A program made the position numbers and the translations under genes. Below are positions 42,470-51,301 of a stretch of 64,000 nucleotides of DNA, in pieces. The stretch is from a virus. The stretch is from positions 124,001 through 188,000 of the IMG/VR virus record IMGVR_UViG_3300032516_000001; one strand, written 5' to 3'. Under the pieces are notes generated by a model that saw only the letters and a program-made list of their open reading frames with translations, made no database searches and was not told the DNA's origin. The stretch's first letter is position 1. Each line of letters opens with the position of its first letter.

Positions 42470-43360
42470 CTAAATTCCCAAGAACCTTCTGGGTGTTAAT
42501 GCTCCACGCCCGACCGAAGGTCCGAATGACGACCTTATACCTATCCCATAACGTGACTGTTTCAAACCGCGTATTATTTTAACAGTTTCTTTTGCAGCAG
42601 TAACCATTGAATCAAACCGGGACTGTGCGTCTGATGCCAGAGATTGATATTTAGAAGATTTTTCAATAGATAGAGACACACCCCCTATGTTATAGTCGAA
42701 TTCATCCACGACCCAGTTAAGAGCCAATGCATTCACTGCATATATAGTAGCTCCAACCAGGCACAACGATCTCCAATTCCTATGCTGTGTAATTAACTGG
42801 TCTAAACTGGCATAGAACGTTTGCGGAGGATACATATTTAGTGCATCGTTTGATATGCGCAAGAATTCCAATAATTCCTCATCTTCCCAAATAAATCCAA
42901 ATACTCTATTATACTGATTAATCGTAGTTTCTCCCGCAGGTGGCGTGAAATGATAGTTGCGATCAGGATTGTTATCTCGTAACATTATTCTAAGACCATG
43001 AACTAAATCATATTCAATGGGTGTAAAATCAGTACAAGTTGTAACTGTTGGTTCAACAACATTAAATTCTTGTAATACTTCAACGAATTGACTATTTAGA
43101 TACTGTCTGAAATGCCATCGGATTCTATAGGGTCCGATATTAGCATCTGCCGGAATTATGAATGATGCATAATATTCCCCGATCGATGGATTTATTGGGA
43201 TACGATTTGCTGGCGATAACAACACTTCCACGCCAGTTGTATAATCGTATATGTCATATGAGACTTCAGCAGCATTTACTGGATTGCCACCTTTAGCTTT
43301 TAAGTATAAAGCAAGATCCCCACGGCAAAGCTCTTGACACCTCTTATATGCACAGCCCAT
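42470..43360 (-). CDS. Virion structural protein (neck/connector type)
   Basis: The product has 296 aa from ATG 43360; a TTG at 43369 is less likely. A cysteine-containing N-terminus is followed by a beta-sandwich segment (VSYDIYDYTTGVEVLLSPAN ... IGPYRIRWHFRQY) and a helical C-terminal half with LVHGLRIMLRDNNPDRNYHF. The arrangement fits the connector or neck proteins of large phages. The assignment is by composition and context. It is isolated from the main tail module by the accessory region. Confidence 0.55.
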   Translation of the reverse strand: MGCAYKRCQELCRGDLALYLKAKGGNPVNAAEVSYDIYDYTTGVEVLLSPANRIPINPSIGEYYASFIIPADANIGPYRIRWHFRQYLNSQFVEVLQEFNVVEPTVTTCTDFTPIEYDLVHGLRIMLRDNNPDRNYHFTPPAGETTINQYNRVFGFIWEDEELLEFLRISNDALNMYPPQTFYASLDQLITQHRNWRSLCLVGATIYAVNALALNWVVDEFDYNIGGVSLSIEKSSKYQSLASDAQSRFDSMVTAAKETVKIIRGLKQSRYGIGIRSSFGPSVGRGALTPRRFLGI

Positions 43361-43393
43361 ATAACACAATACATATTAATTGGCTATCACCGC

Positions 43394-44614
43394 CTAAATA
43401 ATCTGCATCTTCTGCTTGGCGAAGAACGGCGAGTCAAAAAGATCACGGACGTCTTCGTCTTTTGATAATTCAGCTAAAACTTCCGAAGGAGTTGAAGTAT
43501 TCCCCGCGACAAACCTTTTGACTACAGCATCTTTATCTTTCGCCAATTCGGCTAAAACTTCTGGAGGAGTTGAAGTATTCCCAGCAACACCAGATCTTAT
43601 ACTAGAATCTTCATTCTTTGCTAATTTAACTAAGGCTTCCACTGGAGTATCTGGATCGTAAATAATTTGGTATAGAACGTCATGATCAATTATATCTGTT
43701 AATTGGGGCATTAGATGCCCATACACATCATAAAATTCTTTCCGACCTTCCATGAATAATCCTTCTGTCGTTGCAAAATTCATTTCACGAAATACTTTAA
43801 GTACTTCATTATCATCTAGTTCACCTGATGTCATTCTGGTTAAAGGAGATTTCGGATAAGATTTGGTTATGGACTTAATTTTTGGCATTATCCCTGAAAA
43901 ATCTCTGCCGGTATACTTTTCCACTGTAGATTCTTCTATGTCATTGTCTTTAGCATCATAATACTCAATCTCATTTGGTTCATTATTTTCATCTCTTTGT
44001 ATCGAAATTGCTATTTTATATAATGAATTCTGCTCTTCGGGACTAAGTGTTTGATTTATATTCTTAGTTAGTATAAAGAAGAATACTACGTTATTCATAT
44101 CATAATCATCAAAATATGCTGCATCTTTCATACTGATGCACCACTTAGTACCAAGCCCGTAATGAGCCGCAGCTTCTTTATTCTTAACTTGTATCACTCT
44201 AAACTTTTCCGAATCATATACTTCTTCATAATCGCATTTATCAGATAATTTATATCTTTCTTCTACTTTTTCCTTTCTTTTGCCCTGTTTGTCTCTTATC
44301 TCGAACAATTTATCACGTAATTCGGTGAAATCCGTTGGTTCATACTGATTTATGTCTTTCTTCTCTAATTGTCTACCATGTTTATGGAATAGATCGGTAA
44401 CGTCAGCAATCTCTCGAGCGAGAGCCTGTTTAGATTGAAGAATTTTCATTTGCCAATCAATATATTTCAAAGAATGAGATGGGTCTCTAGAAATGAAATA
44501 CTCCACGTCCTTCTCATATTTTGGGTATTTCTTTAGTATCTCTTCTTTCCTTCCAGCTATACGTATAGCAATATTCGTAAGAACTATGTTAAATGCAATC
44601 CGGCGAAGATCCAT
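43394..44614 (-). CDS. Protein with WCI-type domain and LRV/HEAT-like repeats
   Basis: This 406-aa protein begins MDLRRIAFNIVLTNIAIRIA, a double IA-type helix. The middle has a domain seen in phage proteins (AAAHYGLGTKWCISMKDA ... NNVVFFFILTKN). The C-terminus carries three repeats of about 27-28 aa with the core TPPEVLAELAKDKDAVVKRF, preceded by the related TPVEALVKLAKNEDSSIRSG. These resemble leucine-rich-variant or HEAT repeats that form protein-binding solenoids. The partner is unknown. It lies between the structural gene and the plus-strand small genes. Confidence 0.6.
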   Translation of the reverse strand: MDLRRIAFNIVLTNIAIRIAGRKEEILKKYPKYEKDVEYFISRDPSHSLKYIDWQMKILQSKQALAREIADVTDLFHKHGRQLEKKDINQYEPTDFTELRDKLFEIRDKQGKRKEKVEERYKLSDKCDYEEVYDSEKFRVIQVKNKEAAAHYGLGTKWCISMKDAAYFDDYDMNNVVFFFILTKNINQTLSPEEQNSLYKIAISIQRDENNEPNEIEYYDAKDNDIEESTVEKYTGRDFSGIMPKIKSITKSYPKSPLTRMTSGELDDNEVLKVFREMNFATTEGLFMEGRKEFYDVYGHLMPQLTDIIDHDVLYQIIYDPDTPVEALVKLAKNEDSSIRSGVAGNTSTPPEVLAELAKDKDAVVKRFVAGNTSTPSEVLAELSKDEDVRDLFDSPFFAKQKMQII

Positions 44615-44642
44615 CTTAACCTCTAATTAATCAGCGTCCAAT

Positions 44643-44882
44643 ATGAGTCTAAAATGTAAAGTGGGTAAAATGAATAAATCAAGAAAATATCACAGAGATT
44701 CAGATTATCCTTTAGACAGGATCGAAGACAAGGATGATTGCCAATCCTATTCGAAATGCCTGAATGAAGCCGCTAAGAATACTAAAATTCTGAATCTACC
44801 ATGTATAGGTTGCGTCAACTATATAAAGATCGGATCGCAATTAGATGCTTGGAGAAAACGCCAAGACGGATATACGTGGTAA
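44643..44882 (+). CDS. Small cysteine-rich protein
   Basis: The product has 79 aa from ATG 44643, or 70 aa from ATG 44670 (MNKSRKYHRD). It carries DDCQSYSKCLNEAAKNTK and PCIGCVNYI, a four-Cys pattern that I associate with small phage proteins of unknown role. It is the first of three plus-strand small genes. The start is uncertain. Confidence 0.5.
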   Translation: MSLKCKVGKMNKSRKYHRDSDYPLDRIEDKDDCQSYSKCLNEAAKNTKILNLPCIGCVNYIKIGSQLDAWRKRQDGYTW

Positions 44883-45118
44883 AAGCTCATTTCTATAAAG
44901 ACATCAAATTTTATGAAGAAGGAGACCAACTCTGTTGGCTTTGTAGATCCAGTACTGCTTCGACGTATCTTCTCGTAGAGAACCATCTCTTGAAAATGGC
45001 AGAAATCTTCAAAATTTGTTCGAGGTGTGTACCTGCAATTTATTTCACTACCCTTGGTAGCATTCGCATTGAATTATCTAAAGATGAAGTAGAAGTATAC
45101 AAAATCATGGAAACATGA
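44876..45118 (+). CDS. Small zinc-type protein with KIM tail
   Basis: The frame is open from 44801, but the region before 44876 overlaps the previous gene, so GTG 44876 (about 80 aa) is the more likely start. It has CWLCRSS and CSRCVPA motifs and ends SKDEVEVYKIMET. This is the same C-terminal pattern as the small proteins at 34.8-36.6 kb and the broken gene at 15507. Confidence 0.5.
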   Translation: MVKAHFYKDIKFYEEGDQLCWLCRSSTASTYLLVENHLLKMAEIFKICSRCVPAIYFTTLGSIRIELSKDEVEVYKIMET

Positions 45119-45119
45119 T

Positions 45120-45386
45120 ATGCGATCCACTGAATTTGCTCGCTATCTACGCGCTTGGTTTCGTGACAAGAAGCATAATTTCCGTGCAGCAAATTTTGGG
45201 ATTACTGCAGCGAAGTGTACTAAATGTGGTCTAGTAGTTACTATTCGTGGACGAATTTTTAGTTCAACTCATACCTGGCTTCCCAACGATATCCGAAAAT
45301 TTGTTAATTTTAAGGCGAAACCGGGTTCCAAATTGTATCGAGTGTCACATTATCCCAAAAAAATTTTCTCCATCCCAACTTCATGA
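45120..45386 (+). CDS. Small CxxC protein
   Basis: This 88-aa protein starts just after the previous stop codon. It has one clear motif, KCTKCGLVV, a basic N-terminus (RAWFRDKKHNFRA) and no EVM-type tail. Unknown function; probably in one transcript with the two preceding small genes. Confidence 0.5.
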   Translation: MRSTEFARYLRAWFRDKKHNFRAANFGITAAKCTKCGLVVTIRGRIFSSTHTWLPNDIRKFVNFKAKPGSKLYRVSHYPKKIFSIPTS

Positions 45387-45433
45387 GATACTACAACCCA
45401 TACCGGATTGCGGCGTTGTAATTGTTTATGCAA

Positions 45434-46078
45434 TCACAGAATCTTGAATATGATTGCTGCCACGCGTTTAGCTATGGCTGCCAAATTCACGCTCATTCTA
45501 GAATACGTAATTCCAGTCAAATTATCCGCAATTTCTTCCATGGCATCCAGATCTTTATGTTTAGCAGCACTGGCTAAGCCGCCCATAAAGTCTTTTAAAG
45601 CAGCAGTGTCTAATATCTCATCGACACCAGGAGTTTTAGATATCTGGATCCCAAGATTTACAATAGATGAAACTAAAGAGGCATCACCGGTCTGTTCAAT
45701 TAAATCTGTAGCATTTAATATAGAATTCTTGAGAGCCATGATGGCCCCCTTGGAATTTCTGTTACTTATATTATTTCTTATTGAAGTTAAATTCTGTTCT
45801 ACCAACGTCCCGGGATCATAACCACTCTTGCGCTTCTTGCCCTTCTTCTTACCCTTTCCTTTCCCCTTCATGTGCTTGAAAGCTTCGACTTGCTGTAATC
45901 TTTTGCTCGCTTCTTCTTTAGTATCATAGCAGCCCCCATTCCAATCAGGGGATTTTTTTGACTTAACGCAATATTTACCATCTTCTTTCTTTATATATGC
46001 TAAGCGAGTACTTGTTTCAATAGCCAATTCGGATATCCTGGCAGCTATAGATGCATTCCTGAATACATAATTATCCAT
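45434..46078 (-). CDS. Head-associated-type protein with IA helices at both ends
   Basis: This 214-aa protein begins MDNYVFRNASIAARISELA and ends SVNLAAIAKRVAAIIFKIL. The middle carries NGGCYDTKEEASKRLQQVEA followed by a very basic linker (KGKGKGKKKGKKRK). The GCY-TKEEA-QVEAFKH motif is familiar from phage head-maturation-associated proteins, but I cannot name its function. It is divergent from the ligase gene. A scaffold or core role is a guess. Confidence 0.5.
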   Translation of the reverse strand: MDNYVFRNASIAARISELAIETSTRLAYIKKEDGKYCVKSKKSPDWNGGCYDTKEEASKRLQQVEAFKHMKGKGKGKKKGKKRKSGYDPGTLVEQNLTSIRNNISNRNSKGAIMALKNSILNATDLIEQTGDASLVSSIVNLGIQISKTPGVDEILDTAALKDFMGGLASAAKHKDLDAMEEIADNLTGITYSRMSVNLAAIAKRVAAIIFKIL

Positions 46079-46169
46079 GCTATTAATATATAATAAAAGG
46101 CCCGAAAATTCCAGACTGTCTAAAGTATGAAATTATATGCTGAATGGATTTACTTGGTGGAAATACGTT

Positions 46170-46778
46170 ATGAAACCGGTCTTGATTAATGAAAAAGTAT
46201 TTGAAGGACTGGATCCATTGAGTTATACAATGGAACCAAAATTCGACGGCTATCGAATCCCTACTATTGCAGGATCTGATCGAGTTTTCACTTTTACCCG
46301 ACAGAAGAACCCGTTGAAACTCCCCGCGACTCTCCAAGATGAACTCAATAGCCTTAATCTACCGGCCGGCACAGTCCTTGATGGAGAAATCTGGAGTCCA
46401 GCTAAACGAGGAGGATGGGATAATCTTCCACAAGGACAATGTAAATTATCCTTTTGGGACGTAATCCGGGAAGGGACTAAAGACGTTTCAAGTGAGTCAA
46501 TCGAAACCCGTCGTCAAATTCTTACTAATTTACTGTCTAATTCTACCCCGAATATCATGCAAGCGACTGTGTATGCTGTGTCATTTGAAAATTTGCGAAT
46601 GCTCGAGCAACAGGCACGAGAAGTTAGAGATGGCCAGGCACTACGTTCCGGCTTCATTCATGGTGTTGTGTTGAAGCGAAACGGGTCACCACGACGAGAT
46701 CATGCATGTAGATCTGTCGAACATCCTGATTGGCTTAAAATTGTGTACCGTGATCTCTCCGGATGGGCGCCAAGATAA
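46170..46778 (+). CDS. Minimal ATP-dependent DNA ligase (adenylation domain only)
   Basis: The product has 202 aa from ATG 46170 (GGTGGA eight bases upstream); an ATG at 46137 is an alternative start. It shows motif I EPKFDGYR with the AMP-accepting Lys, motif III VLDGEIW, motif IV GFIHGVVLKR and a motif V-like LKIVYRD. The OB-fold domain that normally follows is absent. ATP ligases seal nicks through a ligase-AMP intermediate. A lone adenylation domain is short even for small viral ligases, so activity may be low, may need a partner, or may be directed at RNA. Confidence 0.75.
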   Translation: MKPVLINEKVFEGLDPLSYTMEPKFDGYRIPTIAGSDRVFTFTRQKNPLKLPATLQDELNSLNLPAGTVLDGEIWSPAKRGGWDNLPQGQCKLSFWDVIREGTKDVSSESIETRRQILTNLLSNSTPNIMQATVYAVSFENLRMLEQQAREVRDGQALRSGFIHGVVLKRNGSPRRDHACRSVEHPDWLKIVYRDLSGWAPR

Positions 46779-47062
46779 TTTTTATTCCTAAGTTAAATGT
46801 GACCAAGGATTACGCACCTGATACTATTGATGCTGCCATAATCGCTACCTTAAAAATGCTCTTTAGAGGCAAAGCCGTTGTATGGCAGGGTGCTAGAATG
46901 TATACGGCTGGTGGTACTACATGTATAAATGGGAAACCAGTTGGTGATATGGTGAGTGCCACATTCGTGTGGTTCACACAATACAGCACAGCTGACCCAT
47001 ATAAGAGTCATTGGGGGGAATCATCGTCTTCTGTTGAATTTCTTAGGAGACGATTTACTTAA
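46763..47062 (+). CDS. Hypothetical protein
   Basis: This 99-aa protein overlaps the ligase gene end by 16 bp and converges with the oxidoreductase gene, overlapping it by 8 bp. It has an N-terminal strand (AKIIFIPKLNV) and a Gly/Thr-rich middle (ARMYTAGGTTCINGKPVGDM). No family was recognised. Confidence 0.45.
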   Translation: MGAKIIFIPKLNVTKDYAPDTIDAAIIATLKMLFRGKAVVWQGARMYTAGGTTCINGKPVGDMVSATFVWFTQYSTADPYKSHWGESSSSVEFLRRRFT

Positions 47063-47867
47063 TATCGGTCAAAATTTTCATGATATTCAAATTGAATTCT
47101 GGATCATATCTCCAATCGATAGTATTATTTACAAAGGAATGGATTACTTCTGATAATGGTAACGGTGAAGAAAATTCTATAGAGTTATTTAATTTCAAAC
47201 TTGGTATTAATCCATCATACATTATATATCCATCACTACCAATTACAGAAAATTTCCTTTCTTTACAGTTATGTCCGTTTCCAACTTTGATTGTGGCGTG
47301 AATCCCAACGAAATCTAACTCTAGAATATATATCTCTCCAGGATTTTTCTCCTCTTTAGTAATCTTAATTGAGTTTGGATAATTTTTAGTAACTCCAAAA
47401 CACATAGATAAATCATGTGGACCATAATCCAAAAGCGAAGAATATTCGCGGAACGGACCATGATTTAAACCGAATGATTCGATATTGAATGGGTGCTCCC
47501 AATTGGAAACCATGCTTCGTAATGCAACATAAGCCGGCGAAAATAGATGAGTATTATCAATTAAAATAGTTGTATTCTGCCTCTGCGCAGTATTAAAAAT
47601 AGCTTCGGCATCTCCTAGAGTCTCAGCGACTGGCTTTTCAAGTAGAACCGGTATCCCAGCCTCAAGAAAATGAGTGGCTATTTCCCAGTGAGTTGACGGC
47701 GGAGTAGCTATTATTACTTTATCTATTTTAGATATAATTTCACGGTAATCTGTAATCGGTCCCGTCTTGTCACATATAGCTACAAGCTCGGCGCTCGGGA
47801 CAGATTCGATAGTCTTTATGTAGTTCCTGCCCCAGGCCCCACACCCGACTAACCCCAATCTAATCAT
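47055..47867 (-). CDS. Gfo/Idh/MocA-family oxidoreductase
   Basis: This 270-aa protein has an N-terminal Rossmann motif LGLVGCGAWGRNY and VIIATPPSTHWE. It also has the EKPVAET motif whose Lys normally contributes to catalysis in this family. Such enzymes oxidise or reduce sugar hydroxyl/keto groups with NAD(P). It is the last gene of the sugar operon and overlaps the decarboxylase gene by ATGA, so it probably processes its product. Confidence 0.8.
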   Translation of the reverse strand: MIRLGLVGCGAWGRNYIKTIESVPSAELVAICDKTGPITDYREIISKIDKVIIATPPSTHWEIATHFLEAGIPVLLEKPVAETLGDAEAIFNTAQRQNTTILIDNTHLFSPAYVALRSMVSNWEHPFNIESFGLNHGPFREYSSLLDYGPHDLSMCFGVTKNYPNSIKITKEEKNPGEIYILELDFVGIHATIKVGNGHNCKERKFSVIGSDGYIMYDGLIPSLKLNNSIEFSSPLPLSEVIHSFVNNTIDWRYDPEFNLNIMKILTDIK

Positions 47868-50800
47868 TCAGCATATGCTTTTTCAGCCCATTTGAAGAAA
47901 CGGGTTAATCCCTCTCGTAATGAAATTTTCGGATTATATCCAATTTGACTCTGGGCTTTCGTGATATCTGGACAACGTCGATTCGGTTCATCAGCCGGAT
48001 AACTATCAGGATATTCGGCCACGTTATATTCTATTTTTCTATCCAATGCTCTTTCGATTTCTTTCACTAAATCAAGCACAGATATTTCGGGAGTTGGATT
48101 CCCAATATTATATGGTTCGCCAGGTACGCCATTAACCAACACCTGTAAGAACCCACGGATTGCATCCGTAGCATAACAGAACGTCCTGGTTTGATTACCA
48201 GTTCCATAAACTTGCAGAGGTTTCTTCTCTAAAACTTTGGCTCCAAAATTTGGCAAAACACGATAATCAGTCTTCTGCATACCCGGTCCATAACAATTAT
48301 GACACATGATTCCTAAATCGCCCCCAAAGAAATTTTCTGTTCCGGGAACCGTAAAATCATACACAAAACCATCAATGGTTTTGCGATCAATAGACTTAAT
48401 CTCCGCAAAAGCAATATCAGCATGGACGTCACTCCCATTCCTAGGAGAAAGCTCATGAAGTTTATCCACTTCAGTACCATTTACACCATGAACCTCAATT
48501 CGATGAGCCGTGACATAATTCTTGTGTTTGGCTGCTCTTGTTCTAAATGAGTGGACCGAACCAAGAAGCCCGAGGCGAAGAAGAAGAGCATTTAACCCCT
48601 GAATTACACCCCAATTTGAGTTATTAAAAAGAATAAACTTCCCAGTTGTTTTCGCGTCATGATTTCCATCCCCACACCAGAATCCATGAAGAAATTTTGA
48701 TATTCTATGTTTCGGTAATTTTAATACCCATCCTGGGACACACTTTGAACTTCCAGCCCCAGCCATGCCAAAGCTCTTGAAAAGTTCAACAAGGACTCTA
48801 GAATGAATAATCATAATAGGCGTTTTTGTCCTATCGATATTAATTAACGAATTTATACCAAATAACTCTTTAATGATGCGCGCCACTTTATCTAAATATT
48901 TTTTGTGTTTATCTGAATATTCAAGAGAATAAGATCCACCACTGTCACAAACATGACCATCAGCTAGGGTGTAGCCAAATAACCACAAAAGACTGTCAAT
49001 ATCCGAAATATAGTTACTGATAAATTTATCCGAACTTCTATAACATACAGATTCTTCCTTCACATGAGGAATTGATGCTGATTTAAAAATCCCAGCCGGA
49101 ATCCTATCATTTGAATCCCATTTTAAACAATTAGCAGAAAATAACCTTGATGCGACTCCGTAATCACCCGCTGCCTTTCTAAGAATGGGCGGACGGGATA
49201 AAATGACTTCTCTAATTACTTCCGAACGAAGAGATAAACCTTCATTTGGGATTTTGTCGGAAATGAAAAATGGAAGAAGATCGCTCTCTGGGATAGGCAA
49301 ACTCCGCGGAATCACGATTTTGTCACCAACATTCAAATCCTTCCCAGCTACAGCTCTGATTTCTCCATTTATAAAACGAAAAAGGTCATGATCCTCTGTA
49401 ACGGTAATAGACCTGCCCCACTTAGTATGGAAAGTAATAACTTCTTCGTTTACTTTGCGTCGAAGAATGGCCGATATAGAACGCATTATCACTCGCCCAT
49501 CAGTATTAAAAGACGGGACGGTAACTCCACCAGGAGATCCCCCAGTACGTTCATAGCACTTTTCAAAGCTTTCAAATAATAACTCTCCATCCTTTTCATA
49601 TAAAACTTTTTGATCCCCAGTCAAACAATTGAATGGACGGACTATCTTACCCTGCACCCCATAATGTTCATGGAAGATTTGAACAAGCGTCTCCCCCAAT
49701 CGCTTGCTTTCATCATAACAATTGCCGCACCAGACAGCTTTCCCATTACGACGAACACATATGATGTGGTTTTTCACATTGACACAATAAACACGCCCAT
49801 CATATTCATAACGTTTAATATTAGTTATTTTAGCATATCTCGGGCGTCTAATATTTACATGATAAAGACCTCTGACTGACTGACTTATGCAAGCAGCGTA
49901 ACCAACTCGTAGTGCTAATTCTTGTACATCATCAGCAAGTTTCTTAGACTTAGTGTAATAGATTATATGACCACCTTTCCTACCATTTTTTGCTTTTTTA
50001 ACGGTTCCATCTCCTAGTACCAAAGCATCAAGCAAAATTTTAGATTGACGAGGTGACAAATTCATATACTCACGTGGTACATATTTATCACCAGCTTTAC
50101 CAAGCGGTTTTAATAAATTAACCAAAAATTTACTACAAATTCTAAATTGATGATGATCTGAATCCATGTAATTTATACCGATACGATCCAGACAAGCAGA
50201 TATTTTTTTACGACCTTCAAGTTTAACTTGTGATATCAAGATATAATATCTTGATACATCATAAATTTTTCCATCTTCACTCATTTTAACAAAATGACAT
50301 CCACTCCGCTTTTCTTTGGTTTTTCTAGTATAAGCGCATCCTTCTGATATATAATAACCAAGAAATTCAAGCCAGTCATCCATACTTATTTTCTTCAAAT
50401 CTGGCCTAAATCGAGACGGATTTTCACTGAATTCCATCCATTTTTTCTCCGCTCCAGTAAAATTGGCCCCGGTCGGCACCCCCCAAGAGGGGCCGTATTT
50501 GATGTTACCAGCTTTGATAAATCGAAATTTCCCTATTTTATCTTTGACATATAAATTGTGATCTGGCGTAACATTTAAATCTGTTACTGTGCTAGAAAAT
50601 TGAACCATGTCACCTTTATGTTTGTACTCGATATATTCAGTCGGAACGTGATATTCAACTATTCCTTCAGGATTAAGTGTAGCAACACTAATTTCTTTTG
50701 TTAGTTTAGAAAACGATTCCCATCCGTTCTCAGTTAAAATCTCAGTTTTGTCGTCGTAACATGCCCGTTTGCCAAGAGAACTGACATTACCCCAATAGCT

Positions 50801-51301
50801 TTCAGCCGTCGGAACCCGTTTTGGATCCGGGTCCCCATAAATTTCACTGGAGCTAAAGAAAAGCAACTTAGCATTCGGTTGCCTTTTAGCTAATTCCAAA
50901 ACATTCGTTAACCCGGTGGTAGCGACCTGCAACGTCTCTAATGGGTATCTCCGATAATAGTAAGGACTGGCTATGCCGGCTGCATGTATTACAAAGTCCA
51001 CCGGTCTTTCTGGATAAAATGGTTTAATTATATCATGTTCAACAAATGCCATGTCCCGCGAAATAGGAACATCCTTACCTTTTTCGCCAGCAGTAATGAA
51101 ATTATCTAAAACAATGAGTTCACATAGCGGTTTCCCATTATCCCAGAATAAATTTTTGTTCAAATAAATAAAGACATCGCTGAAATATCTGCCGAGGAAC
51201 CCACGCCCACCGGTTATGAGTATTCTCTTTCCCGAGAACTCCCAAGCGAGATCGCCCAGGCTCTCAGCAATTTCTTCTATATCACTCTTCAATAAAAACA
51301 T
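47864..51301 (-). CDS. SDR-type nucleotide-sugar decarboxylase/epimerase with two inteins
   Basis: The precursor has 1145 aa. Removing intein 1 (181-527) and intein 2 (559-1002) leaves a 354-aa extended SDR enzyme: ITGGRGFLGRYF (29-40), SSSEIYGDP, catalytic CYDESK (Y529, K533), RPFN-CYGPGM and a C-terminal TRTFCYATD. The pattern fits UDP-glucuronate decarboxylase (UDP-xylose synthase) or a close dehydratase. Intein 1 interrupts the enzyme one residue before the active-site Tyr, and intein 2 sits at the conserved RPFN-CYGPG junction. In both cases the residue after the intein is Cys. The enzyme can only work after both splicing events. It lies in the sugar operon. Confidence 0.85.
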   Translation of the reverse strand: MFLLKSDIEEIAESLGDLAWEFSGKRILITGGRGFLGRYFSDVFIYLNKNLFWDNGKPLCELIVLDNFITAGEKGKDVPISRDMAFVEHDIIKPFYPERPVDFVIHAAGIASPYYYRRYPLETLQVATTGLTNVLELAKRQPNAKLLFFSSSEIYGDPDPKRVPTAESYWGNVSSLGKRACYDDKTEILTENGWESFSKLTKEISVATLNPEGIVEYHVPTEYIEYKHKGDMVQFSSTVTDLNVTPDHNLYVKDKIGKFRFIKAGNIKYGPSWGVPTGANFTGAEKKWMEFSENPSRFRPDLKKISMDDWLEFLGYYISEGCAYTRKTKEKRSGCHFVKMSEDGKIYDVSRYYILISQVKLEGRKKISACLDRIGINYMDSDHHQFRICSKFLVNLLKPLGKAGDKYVPREYMNLSPRQSKILLDALVLGDGTVKKAKNGRKGGHIIYYTKSKKLADDVQELALRVGYAACISQSVRGLYHVNIRRPRYAKITNIKRYEYDGRVYCVNVKNHIICVRRNGKAVWCGNCYDESKRLGETLVQIFHEHYGVQGKIVRPFNCLTGDQKVLYEKDGELLFESFEKCYERTGGSPGGVTVPSFNTDGRVIMRSISAILRRKVNEEVITFHTKWGRSITVTEDHDLFRFINGEIRAVAGKDLNVGDKIVIPRSLPIPESDLLPFFISDKIPNEGLSLRSEVIREVILSRPPILRKAAGDYGVASRLFSANCLKWDSNDRIPAGIFKSASIPHVKEESVCYRSSDKFISNYISDIDSLLWLFGYTLADGHVCDSGGSYSLEYSDKHKKYLDKVARIIKELFGINSLINIDRTKTPIMIIHSRVLVELFKSFGMAGAGSSKCVPGWVLKLPKHRISKFLHGFWCGDGNHDAKTTGKFILFNNSNWGVIQGLNALLLRLGLLGSVHSFRTRAAKHKNYVTAHRIEVHGVNGTEVDKLHELSPRNGSDVHADIAFAEIKSIDRKTIDGFVYDFTVPGTENFFGGDLGIMCHNCYGPGMQKTDYRVLPNFGAKVLEKKPLQVYGTGNQTRTFCYATDAIRGFLQVLVNGVPGEPYNIGNPTPEISVLDLVKEIERALDRKIEYNVAEYPDSYPADEPNRRCPDITKAQSQIGYNPKISLREGLTRFFKWAEKAYAE
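48296..49627 (-). mobile_element. Intein 2 with LAGLIDADG endonuclease
   Basis: This 444-aa intein covers residues 559-1002 of the precursor. It starts CLTGDQKVLY, has block-B-like TVTEDHDLFR and ends GIMCHN before Cys+1. The endonuclease carries two LAGLIDADG helices, LLWLFGYTLADG (771-782) and FLHGFWCGDG (870-879). Cys1, His-Asn at the end and Cys+1 are all intact, so splicing should work by the standard class-1 route. Confidence 0.9.
49721..50761 (-). mobile_element. Intein 1 with LAGLIDADG endonuclease, penultimate Gly
   Basis: This 347-aa intein covers residues 181-527. It starts CYDDKTEIL, has block-B-like NVTPDHNLYV and ends KAVWCGN before Cys+1. The endonuclease helices are WLEFLGYYISEG (310-321) and LLDALVLGDG (423-432). 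The residue before the terminal Asn is Gly where His is usual. Some natural inteins lack this His, but Asn cyclisation is often slower or depends on other residues. Confidence 0.88.
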
